Of a stretch of DNA of 39,926 nt, positions 1 to 8,757 are shown in pieces. Every line of letters starts with the position of its first letter. Position 1 is the stretch's first letter. Made by a program: the position numbers and the translations under genes. The stretch is from JAQVWU01 sp964628455 (lineage in GTDB: Bacteria > Bacillota > Clostridia > Oscillospirales > CAG-272): contig CAZVPD010000014.1 of the NCBI GenBank assembly GCA_964628455.1, forward strand, positions 1-39,926. Direction: 5' to 3'. The notes below the pieces were generated by a model. The model was not told the DNA's origin. It did not search any database and was given only the letters and a program-made list of their open reading frames with translations.

Positions 1-19
1 GAAAATCATAGAAAAGTTG

Positions 20-346
20 ATGTTTCGTTTGTCTGTCGATCTTATACAACGTCAAATCGCATCATTTTCAATAAACGCTGCATGCCCGATCCATCCACAA
101 TTCACCGTAACATACTGTAATGGTCAGATATACCAAGTGTTAAGTCCGAATTGTGTATGGGCAGGGGGGTATGGCGGAGGTTCATACCACGGAACGCTTT
201 GTAAAGTCATACAAACTTACAGGCAAACTTGGGAACGTTGTGTGGTATCGGGATGTGGTTATAACAATTATGTTGGGTATCACTTATGTTATTACCAACA
301 TACATCGGCAACTCCAGCAATGGAAGGCGATTATTGCCCATATTAA
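20..346 (+). CDS. Cysteine-rich protein, probably the 3' part of a gene running off the window edge
   Basis: I do not recognise the family. The predicted chain of 108 residues carries eight cysteines and is rich in Gly, Tyr and Asn, with a C-terminal half in which Cys pairs are spaced by Tyr/Asn/His-rich stretches (about residues 60-108). That composition is typical of small secreted disulfide or metal-binding domains, but this is inference. The frame is open all the way to base 2 and no good Shine-Dalgarno site precedes the ATG at 20, so the true start may lie upstream of the window. The gene ends about 60 bases before the insertion sequence. Base composition is richer in A/T than the rest of the window. 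It could still be a chance open frame. Confidence 0.4.
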   Translation: MFRLSVDLIQRQIASFSINAACPIHPQFTVTYCNGQIYQVLSPNCVWAGGYGGGSYHGTLCKVIQTYRQTWERCVVSGCGYNNYVGYHLCYYQHTSATPAMEGDYCPY

Positions 347-407
347 TCTGTCTATAATACCAAGGCTTTGCACACAGACGTTTTGAGGTATAAGATTTAT
401 TAATTAA

Positions 408-2081
408 TCTCTACTGAACAAACGCAAATTCACGCCGTGCAAGCGCAGCGAGCGCGGCAGCGCACCAAATCCCAAAAAGCACAAAAAACAACCCCAGCGC
501 TTTTTTGAAGTTGAGCAGTACTACAGACATAGCAATACAGTGCTTCGCCGTTTCAGATAATCTTGCGACTATCAACCCCAGCCCGCACTTGCGTTTCGCC
601 AAACTGAACCTGCGCTCGACCTCAACGCGCTCGCATTCGTCCCGGTAATCCCGCTTCTTGTCCCGAACCTCGCCCTTTTTGGGCCTGCCCAGCGCCGGTC
701 CCGAGAGCCGGATGCCGCGCTCGGTGCAATAACGGAGATTTTCGCGGTTTCGGTAAATCTTATCCGCCAGCACCCGCGCCGGATAACGCCCTGTGCGCTC
801 CCGGTAGCGCTCGAGCATATCCACAAGCTTGGTGGATTCGTTGTACGCGTCAAAGCTTGCGTACTCCAACCGCGTCCAGCCGTCCGCAACGCTGATGTCC
901 AGCTTGGCTCCGAATTCCACAGGCTTGTTGGCTTTGCCGCGTACAATCGGCCGGATCCACGGCTGCGACAAGCTCACAATCCGGTCGGGTACGCTGTGCA
1001 CGCGGTTGTCGTACATGAACTTTTGCTGCTCGTAGATTTTTTCAAGCGTCGCGAGCTGGTCGCGCTGACGCCTTGTCAACTTCGTCCCGCCCTCCGCCAG
1101 CCTGCGGAGGCTTTCAAGGTTTCTGCGGAGATAGCCAAGCTGCCGGCTAATCGCTTTGCGAATCTTTTTTACGCCGGGCTTGCGGCTGCGGGCGACGGAG
1201 AGATAGTCTTTGCGCGCTTTTTTGCGGTAGGTGCGAGGCTTGGGCGTGCCGACGGTGTGCAGCGCGTCAATCAGCCCCTCGGAGGCTTCGCGGGCGTCGT
1301 TAAGCAGCTCCGTATCCTGCGGATATTTGATTTGGGAAGGCGCGCAGGTTGCGTCGACAATCATCGTGCCACCGTTTTGCGGCGGTTCGGGCGTTTCGCC
1401 GTCGCTTCCGGTTCCACCGACGCTGTCATTTCCGGTTTCGCCGCTGTCGCTCTCGGTCTGACCGTCATTATCGTTCCCGGTTTCGATGCCGTCGCCCCTG
1501 GTTTCGCCGTTGTCACCGTTATCATCATTGTTGTCGTCCGTAGATTGAGCGGCTTGCCGCTTCTTCTCCGCGGCCGCGATGATGAGCTCGTTGATCTCGC
1601 CGAGGATTTCCGGCGTCAGCCGTTTGCGGAAGTATACCATCAGGGACGAGTCGAACGGCTTGCGCTTGTCGTCGTATGCGGGGTAACCACAAAAAAACTG
1701 AATGTACGGGTGTTCCTGGATCATCGCGGTTGTTTCCGCGTCCGAGAACCCGTATTCAGCCTGTACGATGCAGGCGCCGAGCGCGAGACGCAGCGGCTTG
1801 GCCACATTGCCTTTGTGGTTGACGAACAGCTTGGCATAACGCCGTTCGATCTCGTCCCACGGTATGGATTCCGCTTTTTTAACCCAGCGGTTATCCGCCG
1901 TCAGGTTCATTCCCGTGGGCTGCCCGAAGTCTTCAAATTGGATTTGCTTGTATTTGAATTTATACATATGACACCACAAGTGCAAGGTTTTCGCGCCTTT
2001 GCCGCGTTTTTCTTGCATCTATTATATCATATTTTAACGTTTTGTGGTGCGTTTAGCTGATATTTTTTTGGTCAGTGGAGA
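408..2081 (-). mobile_element. Complete IS5-like insertion sequence with terminal inverted repeats and TTAATTAA flanks
   Basis: The ends form imperfect inverted repeats: TCTCTACTGAACAAA at 408-422 and, on the other strand, TCTCCACTGACCAAA ending at 2081 (13 of 15 match). Both ends are flanked by TTAATTAA (400-407 and 2082-2089), which reads as a target duplication, although the palindromic nature of the site leaves the exact length (4 or 8 bp) open. The element is about 1.67 kb and carries a single transposase gene whose stop codon lies inside the left inverted repeat. No passenger genes are present. Intact ends and an intact reading frame suggest a recent or still active insertion. Confidence 0.85.
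411..1967 (-). CDS. IS5-like DDE transposase with an acidic low-complexity insert
   Basis: The 518-residue protein has an N-terminal DUF772-type transposase domain (about residues 15-135, including the FFCGYP and FDSSLMVYFRKRL stretches) and a C-terminal DDE catalytic domain. Probable catalytic residues are D205 (in IVDAT), D402 (in LADKIY) and E451 (in VERRF). Residues 142-199 form a low-complexity linker made mostly of Asp, Asn, Gly, Thr and Glu. I chose the ATG at 1967 because the sequence from MYKFKYKQ onward is the conserved part; an upstream in-frame start at 2018 would add 17 residues. The C-terminal end past residue 490 is hydrophobic and looks like read-out into the terminal repeat. 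It moves the element described at 408-2081 by DNA strand transfer. Family is confident; the exact IS group is less so. Confidence 0.9.
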   Translation of the reverse strand: MYKFKYKQIQFEDFGQPTGMNLTADNRWVKKAESIPWDEIERRYAKLFVNHKGNVAKPLRLALGACIVQAEYGFSDAETTAMIQEHPYIQFFCGYPAYDDKRKPFDSSLMVYFRKRLTPEILGEINELIIAAAEKKRQAAQSTDDNNDDNGDNGETRGDGIETGNDNDGQTESDSGETGNDSVGGTGSDGETPEPPQNGGTMIVDATCAPSQIKYPQDTELLNDAREASEGLIDALHTVGTPKPRTYRKKARKDYLSVARSRKPGVKKIRKAISRQLGYLRRNLESLRRLAEGGTKLTRRQRDQLATLEKIYEQQKFMYDNRVHSVPDRIVSLSQPWIRPIVRGKANKPVEFGAKLDISVADGWTRLEYASFDAYNESTKLVDMLERYRERTGRYPARVLADKIYRNRENLRYCTERGIRLSGPALGRPKKGEVRDKKRDYRDECERVEVERRFSLAKRKCGLGLIVARLSETAKHCIAMSVVLLNFKKALGLFFVLFGIWCAAALAALARREFAFVQ

Positions 2082-2107
2082 TTAATTAAATAATTCTTAT
2101 ATAAATA

Positions 2108-2149
2108 AACCAATGGTATAAAGTTATTTAGAATTTTATACCATTGGTT
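2108..2149. repeat. Perfect 15-bp inverted repeat just outside the insertion sequence
   Basis: AACCAATGGTATAAA at 2108-2122 is repeated in perfect inverted orientation at 2135-2149, with a 12-base loop. There is no T run behind it, so it is a poor intrinsic terminator. It lies between the insertion sequence and the binding-protein gene and may be an operator for the transporter genes or the end of a lost gene. Confidence 0.6.
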
Positions 2150-2164
2150 CTATGTAAATATTGA

Positions 2165-2176
2165 TGCATTAATGCA
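2165..2176. promoter_or_regulatory. 12-bp perfect palindrome upstream of the transporter genes
   Basis: TGCATTAATGCA is a perfect palindrome 39 bases upstream of the binding-protein start and next to a possible -35 (TTGATG at 2161-2166). No convincing -10 follows at the right distance. It could be an operator; short palindromes in AT-rich DNA also occur by chance. Confidence 0.25.
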
Positions 2177-2214
2177 AGTGGTTTATCCATATCTCATACA
2201 CGGTGGAGGAACTC

Positions 2215-4341
2215 ATGATAATCAACACAATCAACAAACGCAAAAAATTTATAGCGATTCTAATTGCCGCAGTCATGCTTGTTCTAGCCGGCTTTTTACT
2301 TATATATTTTTTCCAAAATAATAATCCTGTCACAAACGACAACTATTCCAAAGCCGGCGACGTCAAACTCTCGGCGTCCACCTTCCAAATCCCCGAAGGC
2401 TCCGTCGACGTCGCGTTTTACGGCGAAAATGCGTATGTGCTGTACCCAACCGTGATCGTCGAATATAACCTCACAACTGGCAAGGAGCGGCAATTTGCCG
2501 CCGGGTATAATAATTTAACCGCGATATGCGCGGGCAAAAACGGGGTCTACGCATACGACGGCGATAAATATGCAGTTTATTCATTCGATATATCCGGCAA
2601 CGCTGCGACAAACTATGATTTTTCACAGAAAAAAGTGAACGTGCGTGAGATGAAGGTTTATAGAGATACGCTCGTACTGTGTTCGGTATTTTCTAACACA
2701 AGCGGCTTCAACGAAAGCGCATTCCATAAAATAAATCTTCTGACCGGCGAAGTCAATAAAATCGAAGGAAACTTCAAGGGCTCGGACAGCTATTGCCTTG
2801 TGAATGCGTTTGAATTTCAAGATGAAAACACATTGCTCATAGCCGGCAGTCCGAGCGCGAGCGCAACGGCTGATACATATAAGCTATACAAATTTGACCT
2901 TAAAAAAGAAAAAACGCTGCTCGAGTGGGAAATCCCGTACCCCGACTCGATGTATTATGACAACAAATCGGGTACGCTGTATTATATCGCCGGCGTCAAC
3001 ATAAGCAAATATGACTTTGAGCTTATGGCAGGCATGAAAACGAGCGCTGTCACCAAAGCGGATTATAAATCCGACGATATAAATGAATTTTCGCTGTTCT
3101 TTAATAAAATAGTGTGCGACGGCAACAACTATATATTGTGGAGCCAACGCAATAACTTAATCATAGTAAAAGAACCGCTCGCGACCGACAAAAGCATTGT
3201 CATTTATAAGCCGAAATTGTTCGGCGAGGCAAACGCGCTTAAACCAATAATCAGCGAAAATATTATAAATCAATTCAAAGTCGAATACGGCTGCGATGTT
3301 TATATTATCGAGTATAACAACGATGTATACGCCGACAAAATACGCACAAAGCTGCTGGCAAATGACATTGATTTTGACATCTTTCTTTTAAGCGATCCTG
3401 GCAAAGATATGTTCCTTAACAGCATACTCGTAAACGGCGCGTATGAGCCGCTTAACAGTTACGACGGGATTATCGCGAATTTTGCGAATATGTTTGATTC
3501 GACAGAGCAGATTATGACTTATAACGGCAACGTATTCGCGGTGCCGCTTGACATATCGCCGTCTACAAATTATGAAATAACTGAAAATTTCGCGTTATAC
3601 GGCTATGAAATACCCAAATCCGGATGGACATTCGACGACCTGTGGGCGCTGTGCGACGAAATTATCAGCCGCGACGATGAAAACCTGTCGGTTTTCCCGT
3701 ATAACATATATCACACATTTTTGCTTGACTACGTTCAGAATGCCATAAATTCAAGTAATTTAGACAAAAATACGCTGAAAAATCTGCTCACACAGATAAG
3801 AAAATATGCCGACGCCGGAGTTTTATTCGGGAGTAAATCTCTGTTCGCTTATTCATGCGGCTGGAATTATTTCTTTTACTTTTCCAAGCTGTATCAACAG
3901 AGTGAAACAAAGCCGTATCCCGAATACGGCATAATACCGCTGCCGTCGCTTGACGGAACAGTCTACAGCAGGTTGCTCAAATGCGCGATGATAAACAAAT
4001 ACTCGCAAAACAAAGAAATGGCGGCGAATTTCCTTGAGGTGCTGACACAGAATAAAAATCTGTGCGGGGATATGCTGTCCGATACTGTATTGACAAAGAA
4101 TTTCGAAGCGCATTATATGTATAAAAGCTGGACAGAGGACGAACTGCTCTACCTTAAAAAAGGGAACGAGCTGCTTAAAGGCTCTAAACTGCTCACGTTT
4201 GACGCTACGGCGTTTACCGATTTTACGGTGATCGGTTCGCAAACCTCCGATGTCGGAAACGATCTTTTCTCCGGTAAAATTTCAATAAACGAAGCGACGG
4301 ATTTGATATACAATTACGTCTATTATCTGTGTTTTGAATGA
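2215..4341 (+). CDS. Membrane-anchored ABC-transporter solute-binding protein with a propeller-like N-terminal region
   Basis: The 708-residue protein starts with a basic stretch and one hydrophobic segment (about residues 12-33). There is no lipobox cysteine, so it is probably an uncleaved anchor with the rest outside the cell. Residues about 50-300 are a run of short beta-rich repeats (patterns such as VYAYDGDKYAVYSFD) resembling a beta-propeller. From about residue 325 the chain looks like a family 1 extracellular solute-binding protein, with a hinge-type MTYNGNVFAVPLDI segment. Known relatives bind oligosaccharides and hand them to MalF/MalG-type permeases, which follow here. The start is the ATG at 2215 because GGAGGA at 2205-2210 sits 4 bases upstream; an earlier GTG at 2203 overlaps that site. 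A fused sensor-like domain in front of the binding domain is unusual, since such proteins are normally about 430 residues and lipid-anchored. Substrate unknown. Confidence 0.8.
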   Translation: MIINTINKRKKFIAILIAAVMLVLAGFLLIYFFQNNNPVTNDNYSKAGDVKLSASTFQIPEGSVDVAFYGENAYVLYPTVIVEYNLTTGKERQFAAGYNNLTAICAGKNGVYAYDGDKYAVYSFDISGNAATNYDFSQKKVNVREMKVYRDTLVLCSVFSNTSGFNESAFHKINLLTGEVNKIEGNFKGSDSYCLVNAFEFQDENTLLIAGSPSASATADTYKLYKFDLKKEKTLLEWEIPYPDSMYYDNKSGTLYYIAGVNISKYDFELMAGMKTSAVTKADYKSDDINEFSLFFNKIVCDGNNYILWSQRNNLIIVKEPLATDKSIVIYKPKLFGEANALKPIISENIINQFKVEYGCDVYIIEYNNDVYADKIRTKLLANDIDFDIFLLSDPGKDMFLNSILVNGAYEPLNSYDGIIANFANMFDSTEQIMTYNGNVFAVPLDISPSTNYEITENFALYGYEIPKSGWTFDDLWALCDEIISRDDENLSVFPYNIYHTFLLDYVQNAINSSNLDKNTLKNLLTQIRKYADAGVLFGSKSLFAYSCGWNYFFYFSKLYQQSETKPYPEYGIIPLPSLDGTVYSRLLKCAMINKYSQNKEMAANFLEVLTQNKNLCGDMLSDTVLTKNFEAHYMYKSWTEDELLYLKKGNELLKGSKLLTFDATAFTDFTVIGSQTSDVGNDLFSGKISINEATDLIYNYVYYLCFE

Positions 4342-4342
4342 T

Positions 4343-4780
4343 ATGAGGATTTACATAAGACGTATAAGCCGGTTTGTTTCGCTCGGTGCGCTGATCGTCT
4401 TTTTGCTTGTCATAGGCTTTTTCCGGGTGTTTGGCGGGAGCATACGCGACAACAGCTCGCCGCATGTCATGGTCACGCCCGTCGCTTTTTACCTGTTCGA
4501 AGGTGACGATCATTCGACAATAGCGCTGCCGAACGACTGTTTTATATATGACGATATAACCGGGGAAACGGCGCTGTTTTACGTCGAAAAGAATCCCGAT
4601 TCCGGCGAGGACGCCTTTTTCGCGGTAAAAATGGCGGACTTTAAGATTGGCAGAACCGAAGGACTGTATACGGAACTTGGCAAATGCGACTGGATAAATA
4701 AAGAGTTTATCTATAAATCAGACCGCCATTTCAGCAACAGGGACAGGGTGGTCGTTGTGAAAGAAGGCAAGCTTCAATGA
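4343..4780 (+). CDS. Small membrane-anchored protein of unknown function in the ABC transporter operon
   Basis: The 145-residue product has a basic N terminus, one hydrophobic segment (about residues 12-30) and an outside domain of about 110 residues with mixed strand-type sequence. I do not recognise the family. The gene begins one base after the binding-protein stop and its own end overlaps the next start by four bases (ATGA), so translation is probably coupled and the product is likely part of, or an accessory to, the importer. A TTG at 4334 is an alternative start that would overlap the upstream gene. Confidence 0.65.
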   Translation: MRIYIRRISRFVSLGALIVFLLVIGFFRVFGGSIRDNSSPHVMVTPVAFYLFEGDDHSTIALPNDCFIYDDITGETALFYVEKNPDSGEDAFFAVKMADFKIGRTEGLYTELGKCDWINKEFIYKSDRHFSNRDRVVVVKEGKLQ

Positions 4781-5566
4781 AGTATATTAAAAAAAGGTTG
4801 TTCCTGCTGTGCCTTGCACCCAGCGCCGCCGGTTTTTTTATATTTTACATAATCCCGTTCTTCTACTCGTTTTATTACGCGTTCACCGGAAACGCCTTCA
4901 CAAAAAAGTTCGTGTGGTTTGACAATTTTATTATTATAATACAAAACGAGTCGTTTCAGAACGCGATGAAAAACACAATAAAATTTACGGTCGGTGCCGC
5001 TGATAATGGTTATTTCGTTTGTCACGGCACAGCTCACCGTACTTTTCGCGGCGAAAATTCCGTTTGTAAAAAGGGCGTTTTTCCTGCCGTTTGTGCTACC
5101 GTCGGCGGTGATCGTGGTGTTCTGGCAGACCTATTTCAACGGAGCCGCGCCTTTTACGTCGCTGCTCGCTTGTTTTTTATGGAAATATTCAGGTATAAAC
5201 ATAATGTTGTTTATGGCGGCGATCAGCCGTCTGCCCTGCGAGTTATTCGAATCGGCAGAGCTCGACGGCGCGGGCAGACTCAGACAGTCTGTGAGTATCG
5301 TGCTGCCGTTGATTTCACCCACATTGTTTTTTGTCGGCATTCTTTCGACGGTAAATTCGTTTAAAATATTCAAGGAGTCGTACCTGTTATATGGCCAATA
5401 CCCCGACCAAGGCGTATATATGCTCCAAAATTATCTCAACAATCATTTCATAAAATTGAATTATCAGAACATCTCGACAGCCGCGATTATATTTTTAACC
5501 GTGACCTACATACTTGTGGCGGTCGCTTTTTATCTGGAAAAACGCGCCGCGGAGAGGATATGGTAA
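4777..5566 (+). pseudogene. MalF-type ABC sugar permease broken by a frameshift near 4993
   Basis: The first 72 codons (4777-4992) encode a normal permease start: a basic N terminus, a first membrane segment and the stretch ending NTIKFTVG. The following part of the same permease continues in another frame from about 4994 (VPLIMVISFVTAQL onward) to 5566. It includes the cytoplasmic EAA loop (ESAELDGAGRLRQSVSIVLP) that docks on the ATPase. At the join the bases read acg-gtc-g-gtg-ccg, meaning one base too many or two missing. No slippery sequence for programmed frameshifting is visible. Restored, the protein would be about 263 residues, somewhat short of the 280-300 usual for the family. The start overlaps the upstream stop (ATGA). 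It is either a true inactivating indel or a sequencing or assembly error. Confidence 0.75.
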
Positions 5567-5567
5567 T

Positions 5568-6350
5568 ATGATTCGCGGGAAAAGAATAGCCGACGCCGTT
5601 ATCAAAATACTTTTACTTCTGTTCGCGTGCGCCGTTGTTTCTCCGATAATTATAATTGCGGTAAATTCTTTTTCAAACGGCTCACAGCCGTATGCCGATT
5701 TCTTTTTGTGGAAGCCGCTGTATCTGGGCCATTATGTAAATTCGATATTCATCTCGGGCGTCGCGTCTGTCGCGTCGGTCATAGTGGCTGTGCTTGCGGC
5801 GTATGTGTTCGCCAAAAAGAATTTCGCGGGGAAAAGCATACTGTTTTTTATGTATATCATCGTCATGATGATGCCGTTTCAAGTAACGCTGCTGCCCCAA
5901 TATATAGTTTCAAGGCGGCTTAACATTTTCGATACATACGGCGCACTGATTCTTCCGGCGATATTCGCGCCGTTCCCCGTGTTTTTTCTTACGCAAACCA
6001 TAAAGACGCTGCCGAACGATATGTTCGAGGCGGCGTCGCTTGAAACGTCGTCTTCGGTTATAATCATATTGAAAATATTGCTTCCCAACCTGAGAACAGG
6101 TATGACGGCCGCTTTCGTGCTGAGTTTCGCGGAGGCGTGGAACATGGTCGAGCAGCCGCTCGTGCTGCTCGATGATGCCAGGAAATATCCGTTTTCGGTC
6201 ATCTTCCGCACACTTGCGGAAACCGACCCGACTATGCTGTTCACGGCGGCGGTGATGGTGCTTGTTTTACCGGGACTGCTATACGCATTCTTTCAGGATG
6301 AGCTCACCCAAGGACTTGACGCGGGGAATTTTGACGATTATATCAGATAA
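5568..6350 (+). CDS. MalG-type ABC sugar permease
   Basis: The 260-residue membrane protein has about six hydrophobic segments and, near residue 160, the EAA loop (EAASLETSSSVIIILKILLP) that contacts the ATPase subunit. It would pair with the MalF-type permease just upstream to form the membrane channel of a carbohydrate importer. The ATG at 5568 is preceded by GGAGAGGA at 5551-5558; a longer reading from 5514 would overlap the upstream gene and has no such site. No ATP-binding subunit is encoded here, so a shared MsmK/MsiK-type ATPase elsewhere in the genome is expected. If the partner permease is truly broken, this gene is orphaned. Confidence 0.85.
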   Translation: MIRGKRIADAVIKILLLLFACAVVSPIIIIAVNSFSNGSQPYADFFLWKPLYLGHYVNSIFISGVASVASVIVAVLAAYVFAKKNFAGKSILFFMYIIVMMMPFQVTLLPQYIVSRRLNIFDTYGALILPAIFAPFPVFFLTQTIKTLPNDMFEAASLETSSSVIIILKILLPNLRTGMTAAFVLSFAEAWNMVEQPLVLLDDARKYPFSVIFRTLAETDPTMLFTAAVMVLVLPGLLYAFFQDELTQGLDAGNFDDYIR

Positions 6351-6370
6351 CTGTTTTAGTTAAATTTTTT
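6348..6370 (+). terminator. Weak possible terminator after the ABC permease
   Basis: TAACT and AGTTA form a 5-bp stem over a gtttt loop, overlapping the stop codon, and are followed by AATTTTTT. The stem is short and AT-rich, so termination here is uncertain. Confidence 0.3.
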
Positions 6371-6964
6371 AATCACGATGATTCTGTAGTTCGAAATCCG
6401 TTAATTTCTATTAAATAAACGCAAAATGCAAAGGTGACAATATATACTATTATATCATTTATCACGTATTATGTGATCTGCTTTTCATTATGGCATGATT
6501 TTAAATATTCAGACATAATGCGACTTTCGTAAATTATACAGTTACATTATTTATCCCGGTACAAAATTGTACCCGAAAACCGGGGACAAAACGAGATGTA
6601 TTATTATATCAAATTCGTCATGTATTGCCACTTGATGAAAAAGATTTGTACCATCAACAACTCGATATTGTTGAAGGCACCCAAAAGCTATTCGAAGCAA
6701 ACAAAATACAAGAAATTTACGCGGCTTTTGGAGCGATATTCAGCGTGGTTGCGACTTATGACAAGGCAGCGTTTAGCAGAGCATCGATTCAAATCGACGA
6801 CGAATTGGATAATAATGGCGGCTATATTCACTGTTAGATCTCACAACAATCAAAAGCGTTTAAACTAATATTATGGTAATTTTCTACGAAACTGATGTTT
6901 ACGAGTATACAATCCAAGAGAACTTAAAAAATCTGTTTACTGTCTTCGTTTTTTTTCGGATACC
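6371..6964. other. AT-rich stretch without a convincing gene
   Basis: This region is AT-rich and has no gene I can support with confidence. It has small inverted repeats: ATCAC/GTGAT near 6465-6482, and GGTACAA-aa-TTGTACC at 6558-6573. One frame on the plus strand stays open from about 6547 to 6837 (listed separately). Together with the repeats that follow and the chimeric frame at 7159-7902, it reads like the scar of a lost mobile element. Confidence 0.5.
6547..6837 (+). pseudogene. Possible remnant of a coding region
   Basis: A frame without stops runs from about 6547 to a TAG at 6835-6837. The last 70 codons, from a TTG at 6625, give a protein-like acidic sequence including LDEKDLYHQQLDIVEGTQ and ASIQIDDELDNNGGYIHC. 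There is no Shine-Dalgarno site or clear start, and I do not recognise a family. It may be a decayed gene fragment or chance. Confidence 0.25.
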
Positions 6965-7183
6965 ACAACCCTCCTTAAGAATACTCTTCCTGGGACAAGC
7001 CGTGCATGATTGTTGTCGAAAATTGAATAAAAACATCAAAAAGGAAGGTTTCACGCACGACCCTCCTTAAAAACGTTCCTCGTGGGACAAGCCAAAGTCG
7101 ATTGTTGCCGAAAATAGAATAAAAATATAGAAAAGGAGGGTCTCACGCACAACCCTCCTTAAAACTTTCCCTCCTGGGCAAGG
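6965..7183. repeat. 92-bp tandem direct repeats, two full units and the start of a third
   Basis: Units at 6965-7056 and 7057-7148 align without gaps over 92 bases (about 72 identical by eye). A third begins at 7149 and matches for about 35 bases before entering the recombinase fragment. Each unit has, on the minus strand, a short piece resembling the TIMASLAQEES end of a serine recombinase catalytic domain, a TAA stop, and part of a GGAGGGT/ACCCTCC hairpin. Read on the minus strand the three variants are TIMASLAQEGKF-stop, TIDFGLSHEERF-stop and TIMHGLSQEEYS-stop. The units look like successive duplications of a recombinase gene's broken end plus its terminator hairpin. Confidence 0.8.
7133..7160 (-). 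terminator. Stem-loop at the end of the chimeric gene
   Basis: AAGGAGGGT (7133-7141) and ACCCTCCTT (7152-7160) form a perfect 9-bp stem over a 10-base loop, and on the minus strand TTTTC follows. It overlaps the stop codon of the chimeric frame. A similar but less perfect stem straddles the junction of the first two 92-bp units. Confidence 0.55.
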
Positions 7184-7902
7184 GATGCCATAATTGTGAG
7201 TAGGACTTCGCCCTTGGAATCCATGGTGTTTATATTTTCCTTCTCGAAATAAACGGGAATGTTTTTCTCCTTGAGCTGACGGATATATTTCAAACAGTCC
7301 AGTGTGTTTCGGGCAAATCGGCTGATGGACTTTGTAATAATCATATCGATATTACCAGCCATACACTCGTCAATCATGCGGTTGAATTCCTCACGCTTTT
7401 TGGTGTTGGTGCCTGAGATGCCGTCATCGGGATACATATCGAGTCCGAATCCCGAATGTACCATACGGGGAGAATACAGAGGACGGCGGACCGTATCCGT
7501 TTTTTCCGGATAGGGGGATTCGGAAAGATTCATCAGATCCTCGAGATAATAACCCGCCTGTGCCGCCGCGCGCGTGTCAGAACCGCAGAAGATAACCCTG
7601 TTTTCGGTTACGGTAAAACGATAGGAATTCTGCAGCATCGAAGGATCGGTTTTATATATGACGCAATATTCCGTTTCTTCGTATGATATTTTTATCGGAA
7701 TGTTCATGGATATAAAAAAATAATCCTCAAGATCACGGGCTGCATAATAAAGAACCGCATCGGATTCACGCGGAATGACGATAGTCCATTTTTCGTCGAT
7801 TCCGATTTCGCTGCCTTTGAGGCTTTTTTCGACCCGTCTGGCGGGTCTGTGTATTTCGAGCATTTCTTTGCGGAATTCATAATTTTTTTCAGCCTGATGC
7901 AT
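7159..7902 (-). pseudogene. Chimera: glycoside-hydrolase-type N-terminal domain fused to a truncated serine recombinase
   Basis: Residues 1 to about 158 of the 247 resemble the accessory N-terminal domain found before the catalytic barrel in GH20/GH67-type glycosidases (WTIVIPRESDAVLYYAARDL, then RVIFCGSDTRAAAQAGYYL, ending RRPLYSPRMVHSGFGLDMYPD). From about residue 159 the sequence switches to the second half of a resolvase-type serine recombinase catalytic domain: DDGISGTNTKKREEFNRMI, ITKSISRFARNTLD, and TIMASLAQE. The recombinase N terminus with its nucleophilic serine is missing, as are the glycosidase barrel and the recombinase DNA-binding part. The junction is at about 7426-7431 and keeps the frame. 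The ATG at 7902 has a modest AGGT site. A terminator for the upstream gene lies between 7930 and 7956, so expression would need its own promoter. Most likely a deletion or recombination product without enzyme activity. Confidence 0.75.
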
Positions 7903-7929
7903 GATAAAACCTGCTTTCTTGGATAGCGT

Positions 7930-7956
7930 AAAAAAACGGCTGCCCGGAGGCAGCCG
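7930..7956 (-). terminator. Intrinsic terminator after the sugar isomerase gene
   Basis: CGGCTGCC (7937-7944) and GGCAGCCG (7949-7956) form a perfect 8-bp GC-rich stem with a cgga loop. On the minus strand the stem is followed by TTTTTT. It lies just downstream of the gene ending at 7964. Confidence 0.85.
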
Positions 7957-7963
7957 ATAGAAA

Positions 7964-8746
<783 letters not shown>

Positions 8747-8757
8747 GACATCCTGAT

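Noticed and set aside
996..2060. 354-codon open frame on the plus strand opposite the transposase
   Set aside because: It lies antisense to a transposase with full catalytic residues; its sequence is a low-complexity mirror and it has no family features.
4970..5010. Programmed ribosomal frameshift in the permease
   Set aside because: No slippery heptamer, downstream stem-loop or internal Shine-Dalgarno site is apparent at the frame change.
4994..5566. A separate permease gene starting with GTG at 4994
   Set aside because: There is no ribosome site, and the sequence is the direct continuation of the permease that starts at 4777.
6965..7183. CRISPR-like array
   Set aside because: The 92-bp units are directly adjacent and diverge along their whole length, with no constant repeat and variable spacer pattern.
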